Below the pieces are notes generated by a model. That model did no database searches. It had not been told where the DNA came from and saw nothing but the letters and a program-made list of their open reading frames with translations. Shown piece after piece: positions 46,015-54,709 of a DNA stretch of 64,000 bases. The translations under genes and the position numbers were made by a program. Each line of letters starts with the position of its first letter. Position 1 is the first letter of the stretch. Source of the DNA: an uncultured Bacteroidota bacterium. GTDB lineage: Bacteria > Bacteroidota > Bacteroidia > Flavobacteriales > Flavobacteriaceae. The stretch lies in the NCBI GenBank assembly GCA_902518355.1, contig CABYFY010000002.1, positions 62,001 through 126,000 of the forward strand, written 5' to 3'.

Positions 46015-47873
46015 TTATTATACCACATTTGAAATACTAATAAATGCCATAATTGTCTTTCATTAATGTCATTACCATCGTAAAAATCTTTTTTTAATTT
46101 TAAAATATTTTTAGTTTTAAAAATGCCGTGAGATAAGTTCTTTTCAGAAAGCAAATCTTCAGCAATAGGTTTAAAATCTTTAAATAACAAATCTTTAAGA
46201 GGAATAGAAAAGCCTTGTTTAGGTTTATCTACTATATTTTTCGGAATAAAACTCCAAACTAATTTTCTAATTGGGTATTTAGATATTTTTTTAAATATTT
46301 TGGAATTACTATTTAGATTAATATATTTTTTTATTAAATCTTGGTCAACCAATGGTTCTCTTGCCTCCAATGAATACCTCATTGTACACCTGTCTACTTT
46401 ATAAAGAATTTGATCAGGTAGGTGGGTTTGCAAATCAACACACAATATTTTCTGTAACGAGTCTCCATTAATTGGTTTATAATTTAAAAATGAATAATTA
46501 TCTACATGGCTAGACATTATTTTTTTTAGTTCAAAATCAGGAACATATTTCGAAATTATTTCTAGTATTTTTATTGGATCTGAAGCAATTAAACAAGATT
46601 TAATCTTCAATAATCTAACTCTAAGATTTCTAATATTAAAAAAATTGTTAAAGCGAAATAAATCATTAAGACCTACTAAAACATTTATTAAAAACACTAA
46701 TGGCCACTTAAAAAGAGTCTTTGAAATTTTGTATATTTTTAATGTCCAGACGTGCTTATCATATCCACCGAACAATTCATCTCCACCGTCGGCTGACAAA
46801 GCTACTTTATGAGTTTGAGCTGTGAATTTTGAAAGCATTAATGTTGGTAAGGAACTTGGATCTGCAAAAGGCTCATCGTATAAATCATTCATTACTTTCA
46901 AAATATTTTTTGTATCACTAAATTGAAATTTTTTTGTTTTTAGATCTTTATTTAAATACTCTAGAATATTTTTAGCATGTTTTGATTCATCATATTTCTT
47001 AGAATCAAATCCAATATTAAAACAGGTGAAATTTATTGAACTATTTTTAAGTATTGAGGATACCAGACTACTGTCATAACCACCGCTCTGAAAAACTGAT
47101 ATAGGCACGTCAGAAACACATCTTAGTAAAACAGCTTCCTTTATGTCTTTTAATTGATCTAATTGATCATGTTTAAAAGTATTATTTGAAACATAATCAT
47201 TTAAATTCCAATATTGTTTTATTTTAAATTTACGTGTATTTAAATCAAGGGTTAAGAGATGTCCAGGCTTAAGTTTATAAACTCCTTCAAAAATAGTTTT
47301 GCTACTTGGGATGTAACCAAATTGAATGAAATTGGCAACTGAAGATTTATTAATATTAAACTTATCATTTTCAGTTACAGTTTTGAGTTCTGAACCAAAT
47401 CTAAATTCGGAGGCGCTTTCATAGAAATAGAGTGGCTTGACACCCAATCTATCTCTTATAAGGTAAAGTTTAGAGGTTGAAAGATCTATTAAAGAAAAGC
47501 TAAACATACCCCTAAGATGTTTATAAAAATCTATTCCAAATTTTTCGTAAAGTTTTATTATCACTTCAGTATCTGAATTTGTTTCAAAATCATGTTCACT
47601 TAAAAATTCTGATTTTAAATACTTAAAATTGTAAATCTCACCATTAAAAGCTAAAATTATTTTTTTATTCTTAGACAACATGGGTTGATTACCATTACTA
47701 GAGGTGTCAAGAATAGATAGACGATTATGTACTAAACCAATATGTTGGTTATTATGATTATTAGTATAGAAACCTTGATGATCTGGCCCTCGATATAAAA
47801 TTTTTTTACTTATAATTAATAATCTATCCTTTAAAATATTTTTATTGCTTATAATTCCGGCAAATCCACACAT
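45990..47873 (-). CDS. asnB: Asparagine synthetase B-like glutamine-dependent amidotransferase (copy 2)
   Basis: 627 aa, N-terminal nucleophile Cys2 (MCGFAGIISN), ILYRGPDHQGFY, LVHNRLSILD and FNGEIYNF; synthetase P-loop FQSGGYDSSLVSS, with Tyr where Leu, Val or Met is usual, and DGGDELFGGYDKH. Clearly different from copy 1, so the two are not a recent duplication. Probable amidation of a uronic acid; asparagine synthesis is the alternative. It starts 1 bp before the stop of the interrupted acetyltransferase gene. Confidence 0.92.
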   Translation of the reverse strand: MCGFAGIISNKNILKDRLLIISKKILYRGPDHQGFYTNNHNNQHIGLVHNRLSILDTSSNGNQPMLSKNKKIILAFNGEIYNFKYLKSEFLSEHDFETNSDTEVIIKLYEKFGIDFYKHLRGMFSFSLIDLSTSKLYLIRDRLGVKPLYFYESASEFRFGSELKTVTENDKFNINKSSVANFIQFGYIPSSKTIFEGVYKLKPGHLLTLDLNTRKFKIKQYWNLNDYVSNNTFKHDQLDQLKDIKEAVLLRCVSDVPISVFQSGGYDSSLVSSILKNSSINFTCFNIGFDSKKYDESKHAKNILEYLNKDLKTKKFQFSDTKNILKVMNDLYDEPFADPSSLPTLMLSKFTAQTHKVALSADGGDELFGGYDKHVWTLKIYKISKTLFKWPLVFLINVLVGLNDLFRFNNFFNIRNLRVRLLKIKSCLIASDPIKILEIISKYVPDFELKKIMSSHVDNYSFLNYKPINGDSLQKILCVDLQTHLPDQILYKVDRCTMRYSLEAREPLVDQDLIKKYINLNSNSKIFKKISKYPIRKLVWSFIPKNIVDKPKQGFSIPLKDLLFKDFKPIAEDLLSEKNLSHGIFKTKNILKLKKDFYDGNDINERQLWHLLVFQMWYNKWKVNIKI

Positions 47874-48314
47874 TTATATAAAATCTTTAATATTAATATT
47901 TTCTTTTTTTACAATAGCTGGTATTCCCGCCACTATAGAATTCTTCTTTACACTTTTTAAAACAACAGAATTAGGAGCTATTATTGAACCTGGTCCAATT
48001 GAAATGTCTCCTAAAATTTTTGCACCCGAACCTATATAAACATTATCTCCTATTGTTGGAACATTATAAATTCTAGATCTCCCACCAATTACGACACATG
48101 AACCGATAGTACAGTTTTAACCAATCACAGCTCTCTCATGTATAATTATTGCTATTCCTCCTTTAGATAATTTAGTCCTATTACCAATCCTAGCAGTAGC
48201 AGGAATTGAGCAATTAAATATTAAATAATTCAAGAAATCTAAAATTTTAGATAAAATTTTAGAAAAAGCGTAAAGCTTACTTGAAAGTTTAGGAATTTTT
48301 AAACCTATTTGCAT
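47874..48314 (-). pseudogene. Serine O-acetyltransferase-like hexapeptide protein, interrupted by one in-frame stop
   Basis: Reading leftward from the ATG at 48314 gives 65 codons (MQIGLKIPKLSSKL to HERAVIG), then TAA at 48117-48119. Translation then continues in the same frame for 80 codons (NCTIGSCVVIGGRSRIYN to KENINIKDFI) to a TAA at 47874-47876. The two parts join into one left-handed beta-helix acetyltransferase of the CysE / capsule-acetyltransferase type, with the hexapeptide rank ARIGNRTKLSKGG..IIIHERAVIG-NCTIGSCVVIGG. The stop replaces one codon (CAA or GAA would restore it). It is either a nonsense mutation or a sequencing error. Start overlaps wzx by 26 bp. Confidence 0.88.
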
Positions 48315-49440
48315 ATTTTAAATTTAGTAATGATATTAAGTATGAAAATAATACTGAAAAGTTAAAAAAAATCAAATTATCTATTTCGAAAAGATATATT
48401 AATGCAAGTAGTATACTCTCTATAATTAAACCAAAAATCAATGATATTATAATTTTCTTTTTAAGAAAAATGATATTTCTATGAATTTCTAATATTACTA
48501 TTGAATAAATTAGTACTGAAATTCCGATTATAATAAAAATATATATATTGTTTTTGGGTAATGAATCAAAAAAGAGATTACCTAAAAAATATGATGAAAC
48601 AATAAAAATCAACCATATAACAGATAGATATAAAACATCTTTATGTATTGGATTTTTATTTGAATTAAGATCATTTATTTGAAGACTTGAGTACGCCCTT
48701 GGAATCATATAAAAAACTTCATTTAATGATGTTAATGTGGTATAAATTCCTAAAAAATTTGGATAAATGAATCTTATAGCTATTACATCAATTTTTAAAA
48801 TTAAATTATTCAATATTTGAATTAAAGTGAAATTTTGGAATCCAGAAAAAATTATAGTCTTTTTAAATTTTATTATTTTAAAATAAAAGAAGCCATTACT
48901 TTTCAAATAAAACAAAGAAGTTATTACAAAAATTAATTGAAAAAATGCCCATGTAGGAATTAAATCATTAAACACTAAAATATAGCTAACGAAAGATATA
49001 GTAATTGAAAAAAAATTTATTAATAATAGAATTAGAAATTTATTTAAACCCTGAAAAATTGGAACAATTAATTGTAAAAAATACATTAAACTAAATAAAT
49101 ACAGAAAACTCAAAATAGATAAATCTTTTAAAATATAAGTTTCAAGTATATTCTTAAAAAAAAATAGAATTATGGTTACTACAAAGACTGGAGCTGAGCA
49201 TAAAATGAAATCATAAAAATTTACTTTTTTTCTTTGATTAGAAATTAGATTGAGTTGTAAATCACTACCCATTTTACATATAATTACAAGGGTTGCTGCT
49301 AAAACTAGATGAAAATTAAAAATACCCACTTCATAGAGAAGCCCTAGATTAATAAAGATTGAAATTAATATAAATCTGAAAATTAAAACTATTGATGAGC
49401 TTAAAAAGTTATAGATTAAATCTAATTTGACTTTATCCAT
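48289..49440 (-). CDS. wzx: Wzx-type polysaccharide flippase
   Basis: Highly hydrophobic protein, 383 aa, with about ten to twelve membrane helices and basic loops, of the MOP/PST exporter superfamily. It shows the pattern of an amphipathic N-terminus followed by paired helices, and the segment DVIAIRFIYPNFLGIYTTLT, which is common in Wzx proteins. It flips lipid-linked repeat units across the inner membrane. The assignment is by topology and by its place next to the wzy-like gene (8 bp overlap). Confidence 0.82.
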   Translation of the reverse strand: MDKVKLDLIYNFLSSSIVLIFRFILISIFINLGLLYEVGIFNFHLVLAATLVIICKMGSDLQLNLISNQRKKVNFYDFILCSAPVFVVTIILFFFKNILETYILKDLSILSFLYLFSLMYFLQLIVPIFQGLNKFLILLLINFFSITISFVSYILVFNDLIPTWAFFQLIFVITSLFYLKSNGFFYFKIIKFKKTIIFSGFQNFTLIQILNNLILKIDVIAIRFIYPNFLGIYTTLTSLNEVFYMIPRAYSSLQINDLNSNKNPIHKDVLYLSVIWLIFIVSSYFLGNLFFDSLPKNNIYIFIIIGISVLIYSIVILEIHRNIIFLKKKIIISLIFGLIIESILLALIYLFEIDNLIFFNFSVLFSYLISLLNLKYANRFKNS

Positions 49441-50677
49441 TTTTTAATTTATTGTTAAATGATAGTACTGAGATAAAAAAAGTTAAAAAAACTACATTAT
49501 AAAAAAACATTCTGATAAGATTATTACTATCAATTCTAAAGAGTATTCCAATAATAGATGAAATTAATAGTGAATAAAAAAACAATCTGGAACGATCTGG
49601 AAGAGTCTTTAAGAAAATATTTATTATGGATACAAACAAAATTAAAAAAATAAATAAAAATGGAACTGCTAAAAATAAACCCCAATTAGCAATGGACTCT
49701 CCAAGAAGAGATGATGCATAAGAAGATCTATTAGCATCATTAACTCCCAGATAAATATTAGGAAATTCAGCACCAAATGTTTTTGGTCTATCCTCTAATA
49801 TGAAACTGGGCATTAAAATCGGAAAAGAGTTTAAATAACTAATTCCAAATAATAATTTTTTATTTTCCCGAATTATGTAGTCATTTATAATAAAGTGATT
49901 TGTATTTTCTCCATTGATTATAAGTTGGGTACTTGATTCAATTATTTTTTCAGAAATTTCAAAATCTTGATCATCCAACATGTTTGATGTATAATTTCTA
50001 GTGATACCCAACAATACCAATATTGGAAATGCAAATAACAATATCCTCTTAATTTTAGAAATACTAATGGTTTTTAAATTATATGAATAAATCAAATAGA
50101 ATAATAAAAAGTTAAAAGCAATTCTCCTTTCACCTGAAAAAAGAGTAAAAAATAATATCAGTATTAATAATACTACTGATGTCTTTCTTAAAAAACTATT
50201 TTTTTCATTGAGAATTATAAATCCGAATAAAAAAGGAAGTGCCTGTAAAATTCCAACAAATCGACCTTTTCCAACATCATTATTATATCTTTCAAATCTA
50301 TTAGTAATAAAAAATTCATATAAACTATTATATTCAGAAATTAAATTAGAATAGTAAATTATGATTAAAAAAAATGAAATGACAAAAAGTAATTTAAGGT
50401 TTAATTGTCTATAATAATAATTTACCGGAGGAGCTTTAATTTTACTTAAAATTAGACATGATGGTGGTATTAAAATTGTGTATAAAAAGCCAATTTCATA
50501 GATATTGCTAATGTCCAATAATTTACCTAATGAAGTTTTACCATCAATCCCTAATTCATAACAAAAAATAGGCAAGAATACATAAAAAGTAGATGATACT
50601 AAAAAAACTAAAGCAACAATATTTTTTTTAAAAAACTGGAATAAAACAAATATTATAACAAGTAAATATAATATCAT
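49433..50677 (-). CDS. wzy: Wzy-type O-antigen/capsule polymerase
   Basis: Integral membrane protein, 414 aa, about eleven to twelve helices with a large periplasmic loop around residues 210-330 (DQDFEISEKIIESSTQLIIN to NRSSYASSLLGESIANWG). The SxxGExxxNxG-like end of that loop is seen in O-antigen polymerases. It joins lipid-linked repeat units in the periplasm. Family sequences diverge greatly, so the call relies on topology, loop position and context. It starts 5 bp after cysQ. Confidence 0.82.
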   Translation of the reverse strand: MILYLLVIIFVLFQFFKKNIVALVFLVSSTFYVFLPIFCYELGIDGKTSLGKLLDISNIYEIGFLYTILIPPSCLILSKIKAPPVNYYYRQLNLKLLFVISFFLIIIYYSNLISEYNSLYEFFITNRFERYNNDVGKGRFVGILQALPFLFGFIILNEKNSFLRKTSVVLLILILFFTLFSGERRIAFNFLLFYLIYSYNLKTISISKIKRILLFAFPILVLLGITRNYTSNMLDDQDFEISEKIIESSTQLIINGENTNHFIINDYIIRENKKLLFGISYLNSFPILMPSFILEDRPKTFGAEFPNIYLGVNDANRSSYASSLLGESIANWGLFLAVPFLFIFLILFVSIINIFLKTLPDRSRLFFYSLLISSIIGILFRIDSNNLIRMFFYNVVFLTFFISVLSFNNKLKNG

Positions 50678-50682
50678 AAGAA

Positions 50683-51489
50683 TTAATTGTTATGTTTTTT
50701 TTTACAGATAAATGAATTGTTTCGCAGATTTTCTTTATTGTAAACAATTTTTTTTGAATTAAATGTGTCTATCGTGTCAAATCCAGCATATTCACAAATA
50801 GCTTGGCCAGCAGCTGTGTCCCATTCCATGGTAGGCGCAAATCTTGGATAGCAATCTGCTTTACCTTCAGCGACCATACATAGTTTTAAAGAGCTTCCTT
50901 TTGATATTAGATTTACGGCGCCGTGTTTTACTTTCATCTCTTCAACATAGGTCTCGGTTTCTGGAGATATATGTGATCTGCTGGTAACCATGGTGAATGT
51001 TTTGTCTTCACGATGCAATGGTAATTTTTGACTCTTATCTAAAATACGATCGATATTGTAATTGTTAAAATCGATCTTTGCCTTAAAAGCACCAAAGCCT
51101 ATACTTGAGAAATACAAGATACCACTTATAGGTACAAAAATTACCCCTATAAGAGGTTTTTGGTTTTCAATTAAAGCAATGTTTACGGTAAATTCGCCGT
51201 TGCGCTTTATAAATTCTTTGGTACCATCAATAGGGTCTACAATCCACAAATGATTCCAGTCTTTACGTTTTTTATAGGGAATTTCTTTTCCTTCTTCAGA
51301 AAGTACAGGAATTTTAGTTTTTTTAAGATAATTCATGATCACTTTATGAGAGGCTGTATCCGCTACGGTTAAAGGGGAGTTATCACCTTTTATTTCTACA
51401 TCAAATTCACTAGTATGATATATTTCTAAGATGGTTTTACCAGATTCGATAGCGGCGGTTATAGCTGTATTTAATAATTGCTTGATCAT
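50683..51489 (-). CDS. cysQ: 3'(2'),5'-bisphosphate nucleotidase CysQ
   Basis: Inositol-monophosphatase-fold enzyme, 268 aa, that hydrolyses PAP, the by-product of PAPS-dependent sulfotransferases. Metal motifs: LSEEGKEIPY (Glu of the first motif), WIVDPIDGTKEF and MEWDTAAGQAICEYAG. It overlaps the cysN stop codon by one base (TAATG), implying coupled translation with the sulfate-activation enzymes. Confidence 0.95.
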   Translation of the reverse strand: MIKQLLNTAITAAIESGKTILEIYHTSEFDVEIKGDNSPLTVADTASHKVIMNYLKKTKIPVLSEEGKEIPYKKRKDWNHLWIVDPIDGTKEFIKRNGEFTVNIALIENQKPLIGVIFVPISGILYFSSIGFGAFKAKIDFNNYNIDRILDKSQKLPLHREDKTFTMVTSRSHISPETETYVEEMKVKHGAVNLISKGSSLKLCMVAEGKADCYPRFAPTMEWDTAAGQAICEYAGFDTIDTFNSKKIVYNKENLRNNSFICKKKHNN

Positions 51490-52745
51490 TATATAATCAT
51501 CCCCGCTCCAATAGTTTCGTTGGTTTGTTCGTCAATGATAATCAAAGATCCTGTTTGACGATTTCTTCTATATGCATCGTAAAAAAGAGGCTTAGAAGTG
51601 CGTATAGAAATACGTCCAATATCATTCATTTCTAATTTGTCAATGTTATCGATACGGTGTAAAGTGTTAATGTCCACTTTATACTTTAATTCTTTTATCA
51701 TTGCCATGCATTCGTTTGTAGTGTGTTTTAAAACTACCTTAGTTCGGGCTCGTAGAGGATTAGTATTCATCCAAGTTACCAATACTTCTAAATCATGACC
51801 TACTTCTGGAACGTTATTTTCACGCACAATCATATCGCCTCGACTGATATCTATTTCATCTTCCAAAGTCATCGTAACAGACATAGGAGCATAAGCCTCT
51901 GCAATTTGCTCTCCGTTTAATTCAATAGTTTTAATGGTTGATGAAAATCCTGAAGGTAAAGTTTTAATTGTGTCACCAGGCTTAAAAACTCCGCCATCAA
52001 TACGACCTGCAAAGCCTCTAAAATCCTGGTTCTCAAGGGTATGTGGACGAATCACTAATTGAATAGGAAAACGACAATCAACATGATTTAAATCACTTGA
52101 AATGTGAACTGTTTCGAGATGGTACATCAAAGTACTACCTTTGTACCAGTCCATGTTTTCAGATCTATTAACCACATTATCTCCAACCAATGCAGAGATA
52201 GGGATGAACTGAATGTCTTGGATGTCTAACTTAGATGAAAAAGCTTTGAAATCAGAAACAATTTTGTTAAATACGTCTTCACTGTAATCAACTAAATCCA
52301 TTTTATTAATACAAACAATGGCGTGGGGTATACGCAATAAAGAGGCAATAAAAGAGTGACGGTGCGTTTGTTCTAACATTCCCTTACGCGCATCAATTAG
52401 AATAATAGCTAGATTGGCAGTAGATGCCCCTGTAACCATATTTCTAGTATATTGAATGTGTCCTGGTGTATCAGCTACAATAAACTTGCGTTTTGGGGTG
52501 GCAAAATATCTGTATGCTACATCAATAGTAATACCCTGCTCACGTTCCGACTTCAAACCGTCTGTGAATAATGACAGATCAACATAATCAAAGCCTTTGT
52601 TTTTACTAGACTCTTTTATGGCATCTAACTGGTCTTGAAAAATTGATTTACTATCGTAAAGTAATCTTCCAATCAGAGTACTTTTTCCATCATCTACACT
52701 CCCTGCAGTAGTAAATCTTAATAATTCCACATCTTGATATTCCAT
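51489..52745 (-). CDS. cysN: Sulfate adenylyltransferase GTPase subunit CysN
   Basis: GTPase subunit of ATP sulfurylase, 418 aa, EF-Tu-like. G1 FTTAGSVDDGKSTLIGRLLY, G3 VADTPGHIQYTRNM and G4 CINKMDLVDY are intact. Unlike fused CysNC proteins it stops before an APS kinase domain, consistent with a separate cysC gene. Overlaps cysQ by one base and follows cysD by 12 bp. Confidence 0.97.
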   Translation of the reverse strand: MEYQDVELLRFTTAGSVDDGKSTLIGRLLYDSKSIFQDQLDAIKESSKNKGFDYVDLSLFTDGLKSEREQGITIDVAYRYFATPKRKFIVADTPGHIQYTRNMVTGASTANLAIILIDARKGMLEQTHRHSFIASLLRIPHAIVCINKMDLVDYSEDVFNKIVSDFKAFSSKLDIQDIQFIPISALVGDNVVNRSENMDWYKGSTLMYHLETVHISSDLNHVDCRFPIQLVIRPHTLENQDFRGFAGRIDGGVFKPGDTIKTLPSGFSSTIKTIELNGEQIAEAYAPMSVTMTLEDEIDISRGDMIVRENNVPEVGHDLEVLVTWMNTNPLRARTKVVLKHTTNECMAMIKELKYKVDINTLHRIDNIDKLEMNDIGRISIRTSKPLFYDAYRRNRQTGSLIIIDEQTNETIGAGMII

Positions 52746-52757
52746 ATATTTTATTTT

Positions 52758-53663
52758 CTAAAAGTAACCTTGTTTTTTTCGATCTTCCATAGCAGTTTCA
52801 GCCCGCTTATCGTCTGCTCTCCCTCCTCGTTCAGTTATTCTCGTTGTAGCTATTTCGTCGATGATTTTTGTTAAATCATCTGCCTCAGATTCTACAGCAC
52901 CAGTAATAGGCATATCTCCACATGTTCTGTAACGAATAGTCATATTAACTACTTCTTCACCCGGTTTTAATTTGATAAATTCAGAATTTGCTAATATGAC
53001 TCCATCACGAACTACACAATCACGTTGATGAGAAAAATAGAGTGAGGGCAAATCAATATTTTCTAATTTTATGTATTCCCATACATCCATTTCTGTCCAG
53101 TTGGAAATAGGAAACACTCTAAAGTGTTCACCATAATTTTTTCGTCCATTAAAAAGATTCCATAGTTCTGGACGTTGGTTTTTGGGATCCCATTGACCAA
53201 ATTCATCACGGTGTGAGAAAAACCGCTCTTTGGCACGTGCTTTTTCTTCATCACGTCGTGCACCTCCCATAGCAGCGTCAACTTTGTGTTCTTCTAATGT
53301 ATCTAACAAAGATACAATCTGTAATGCATTTCGTGATGCATCTAGACCTGTTTCTTCTTTAACACGTCCTTTATCAATCGATTCTTGTACAGAGCCAACA
53401 ATTAATTGAACGCCTAATTCCTCAACTAAAGAATTACGAAAAACAATGGTTTCAGGAAAATTATGCCCGGTATCCACATGTATTAGAGGGAAGGGTATTT
53501 TGGCAGGATAAAAGGCTTTTTTAGCCAAATGAGTTAACAGGATAGAATCTTTCCCACCAGAGAATAATAAAACTGGTTTTTCAAATTGTGTTGCAATTTC
53601 GCGAATAACAAAAATAGCCTCAGACTCTAACTCTCTTAAATGATTGATTACATAATTACCCAT
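52758..53663 (-). CDS. cysD: Sulfate adenylyltransferase catalytic subunit CysD
   Basis: Catalytic half of ATP sulfurylase, 301 aa, making APS from sulfate and ATP. PP-loop LLFSGGKDSILLTHLA, then FPLIHVDTGHNFPETI, MGGARRDEEKARAKER and the C-terminal end with RGGRADDKRAETAMEDRKKQ, as in the family. It lies between cysC (5 bp) and cysN (12 bp). No sulfate-reduction genes (cysH, cysI, cysJ) are adjacent, so this module looks dedicated to PAPS. Confidence 0.97.
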   Translation of the reverse strand: MGNYVINHLRELESEAIFVIREIATQFEKPVLLFSGGKDSILLTHLAKKAFYPAKIPFPLIHVDTGHNFPETIVFRNSLVEELGVQLIVGSVQESIDKGRVKEETGLDASRNALQIVSLLDTLEEHKVDAAMGGARRDEEKARAKERFFSHRDEFGQWDPKNQRPELWNLFNGRKNYGEHFRVFPISNWTEMDVWEYIKLENIDLPSLYFSHQRDCVVRDGVILANSEFIKLKPGEEVVNMTIRYRTCGDMPITGAVESEADDLTKIIDEIATTRITERGGRADDKRAETAMEDRKKQGYF

Positions 53664-53668
53664 ATGCC

Positions 53669-54259
53669 TTACTTTAATTTATTTTGTATATATTTTAGAA
53701 TAGTTTTTACACTTTTTTCTATTGGTTGCCCGTCAGTAACAACTTCTAATCCTGGATTTAATGGTGCCTGATAGGGTGCAGAAATACCGGTCATGTTTTT
53801 AATTTCTCCAGATCTTGCCTTTTTGTAAAGCCCTTTTACGTCCCTTTTTTCACATACCTCTAACGAGGTGTTTACAAAAATTTCAATGAAATTATCTGTA
53901 CCCACTATTTTTTTGATTTTTTCTCGATCTTTAATATAGGGTGATACAAATGCAGCTAAAGTTATTACGCCTGCATCTAACATCAAATTACTGATTTCAG
54001 CAATGCGTCTAATATTTTCTTTTCTGTCCACTGGTTCAAAACTTAAATCTTTATTAATACCTTCTCGTATGTTATCTCCATCTAGTACATAAGTAGACAA
54101 ACCCTGCTTATGTAATGCAATCTCAACTAAGTTGGCTAAAGTTGATTTACCTGATCCAGATAAACCTGTGAACCATACTAAAAAGGCTTTGTGTCCGTGT
54201 AAACATTCCCTTTGTTGCTTAGTAATTTTATAGTTATGTCTTACTGTATTAAAACTCAT
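53669..54259 (-). CDS. cysC: Adenylyl-sulfate kinase CysC
   Basis: APS kinase, 196 aa, that phosphorylates APS to PAPS. Walker A LVWFTGLSGSGKSTLANLVE, DGDNIREGINKDLSF, the APS-binding FVSPYIKDREKI and KGLYKKARSGEIKNMTGIS are intact, so it should be active. It is the first of the four clustered sulfate-activation genes, 10 bp after the DUF2061 gene. Confidence 0.97.
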   Translation of the reverse strand: MSFNTVRHNYKITKQQRECLHGHKAFLVWFTGLSGSGKSTLANLVEIALHKQGLSTYVLDGDNIREGINKDLSFEPVDRKENIRRIAEISNLMLDAGVITLAAFVSPYIKDREKIKKIVGTDNFIEIFVNTSLEVCEKRDVKGLYKKARSGEIKNMTGISAPYQAPLNPGLEVVTDGQPIEKSVKTILKYIQNKLK

Positions 54260-54269
54260 TGATTTAAAA

Positions 54270-54704
54270 TTATATTTTCCTCTGTTTTTTTTTTAAATGA
54301 TGTGATCTTTTACTAATGTCCAATCCAAAATTAATTTTATACCATAATTTTTCATGAAAATAATATAGAATCATTTTTGAAATGGTCTCAACCGCACCAA
54401 TTTTTAATCCGGTTAATGGACTTCCAAATAAAATCCAGCCAAATAAAACAGTATCAATCGTACTAATCCCTCTCCATGAGAAAGTCTTAATAATATGACG
54501 TTTGTTTGAGTTGAAGTAAGATGAATTAAACCAATAGCGTTCATGAATATAATACCAAATGAGCTTAGAAACAGTAGTTATAACTGACAAGTTTAATCCA
54601 TCATTAAAATCTTCGGTTATAAACCAAGTAAATATAAAAGTATCTACGGTTCCAATAAGTCTCCAAGATAAGGATTTAGCAATATGTCTTTTACTCAAAC
54701 TCAA
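54270..54704 (-). CDS. Membrane protein with two tandem DUF2061 domains
   Basis: 144 aa with an obvious internal duplication: RHIAKSLSWRLIGTVDTFIF (near residue 6) pairs with RHIIKTFSWRGISTIDTVLF (near residue 70), and SKLIWYYIHERYWF pairs with SKMILYYFHEKLWY. Each half carries two hydrophobic segments, so the protein likely has four membrane helices. The function of DUF2061 is unknown. It is embedded between wecC (5 bp) and cysC (10 bp), so a role linked to sulfate activation or uptake is plausible but not shown. Confidence 0.82.
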   Translation of the reverse strand: MSLSKRHIAKSLSWRLIGTVDTFIFTWFITEDFNDGLNLSVITTVSKLIWYYIHERYWFNSSYFNSNKRHIIKTFSWRGISTIDTVLFGWILFGSPLTGLKIGAVETISKMILYYFHEKLWYKINFGLDISKRSHHLKKKQRKI

Positions 54705-54709
54705 TTTGA

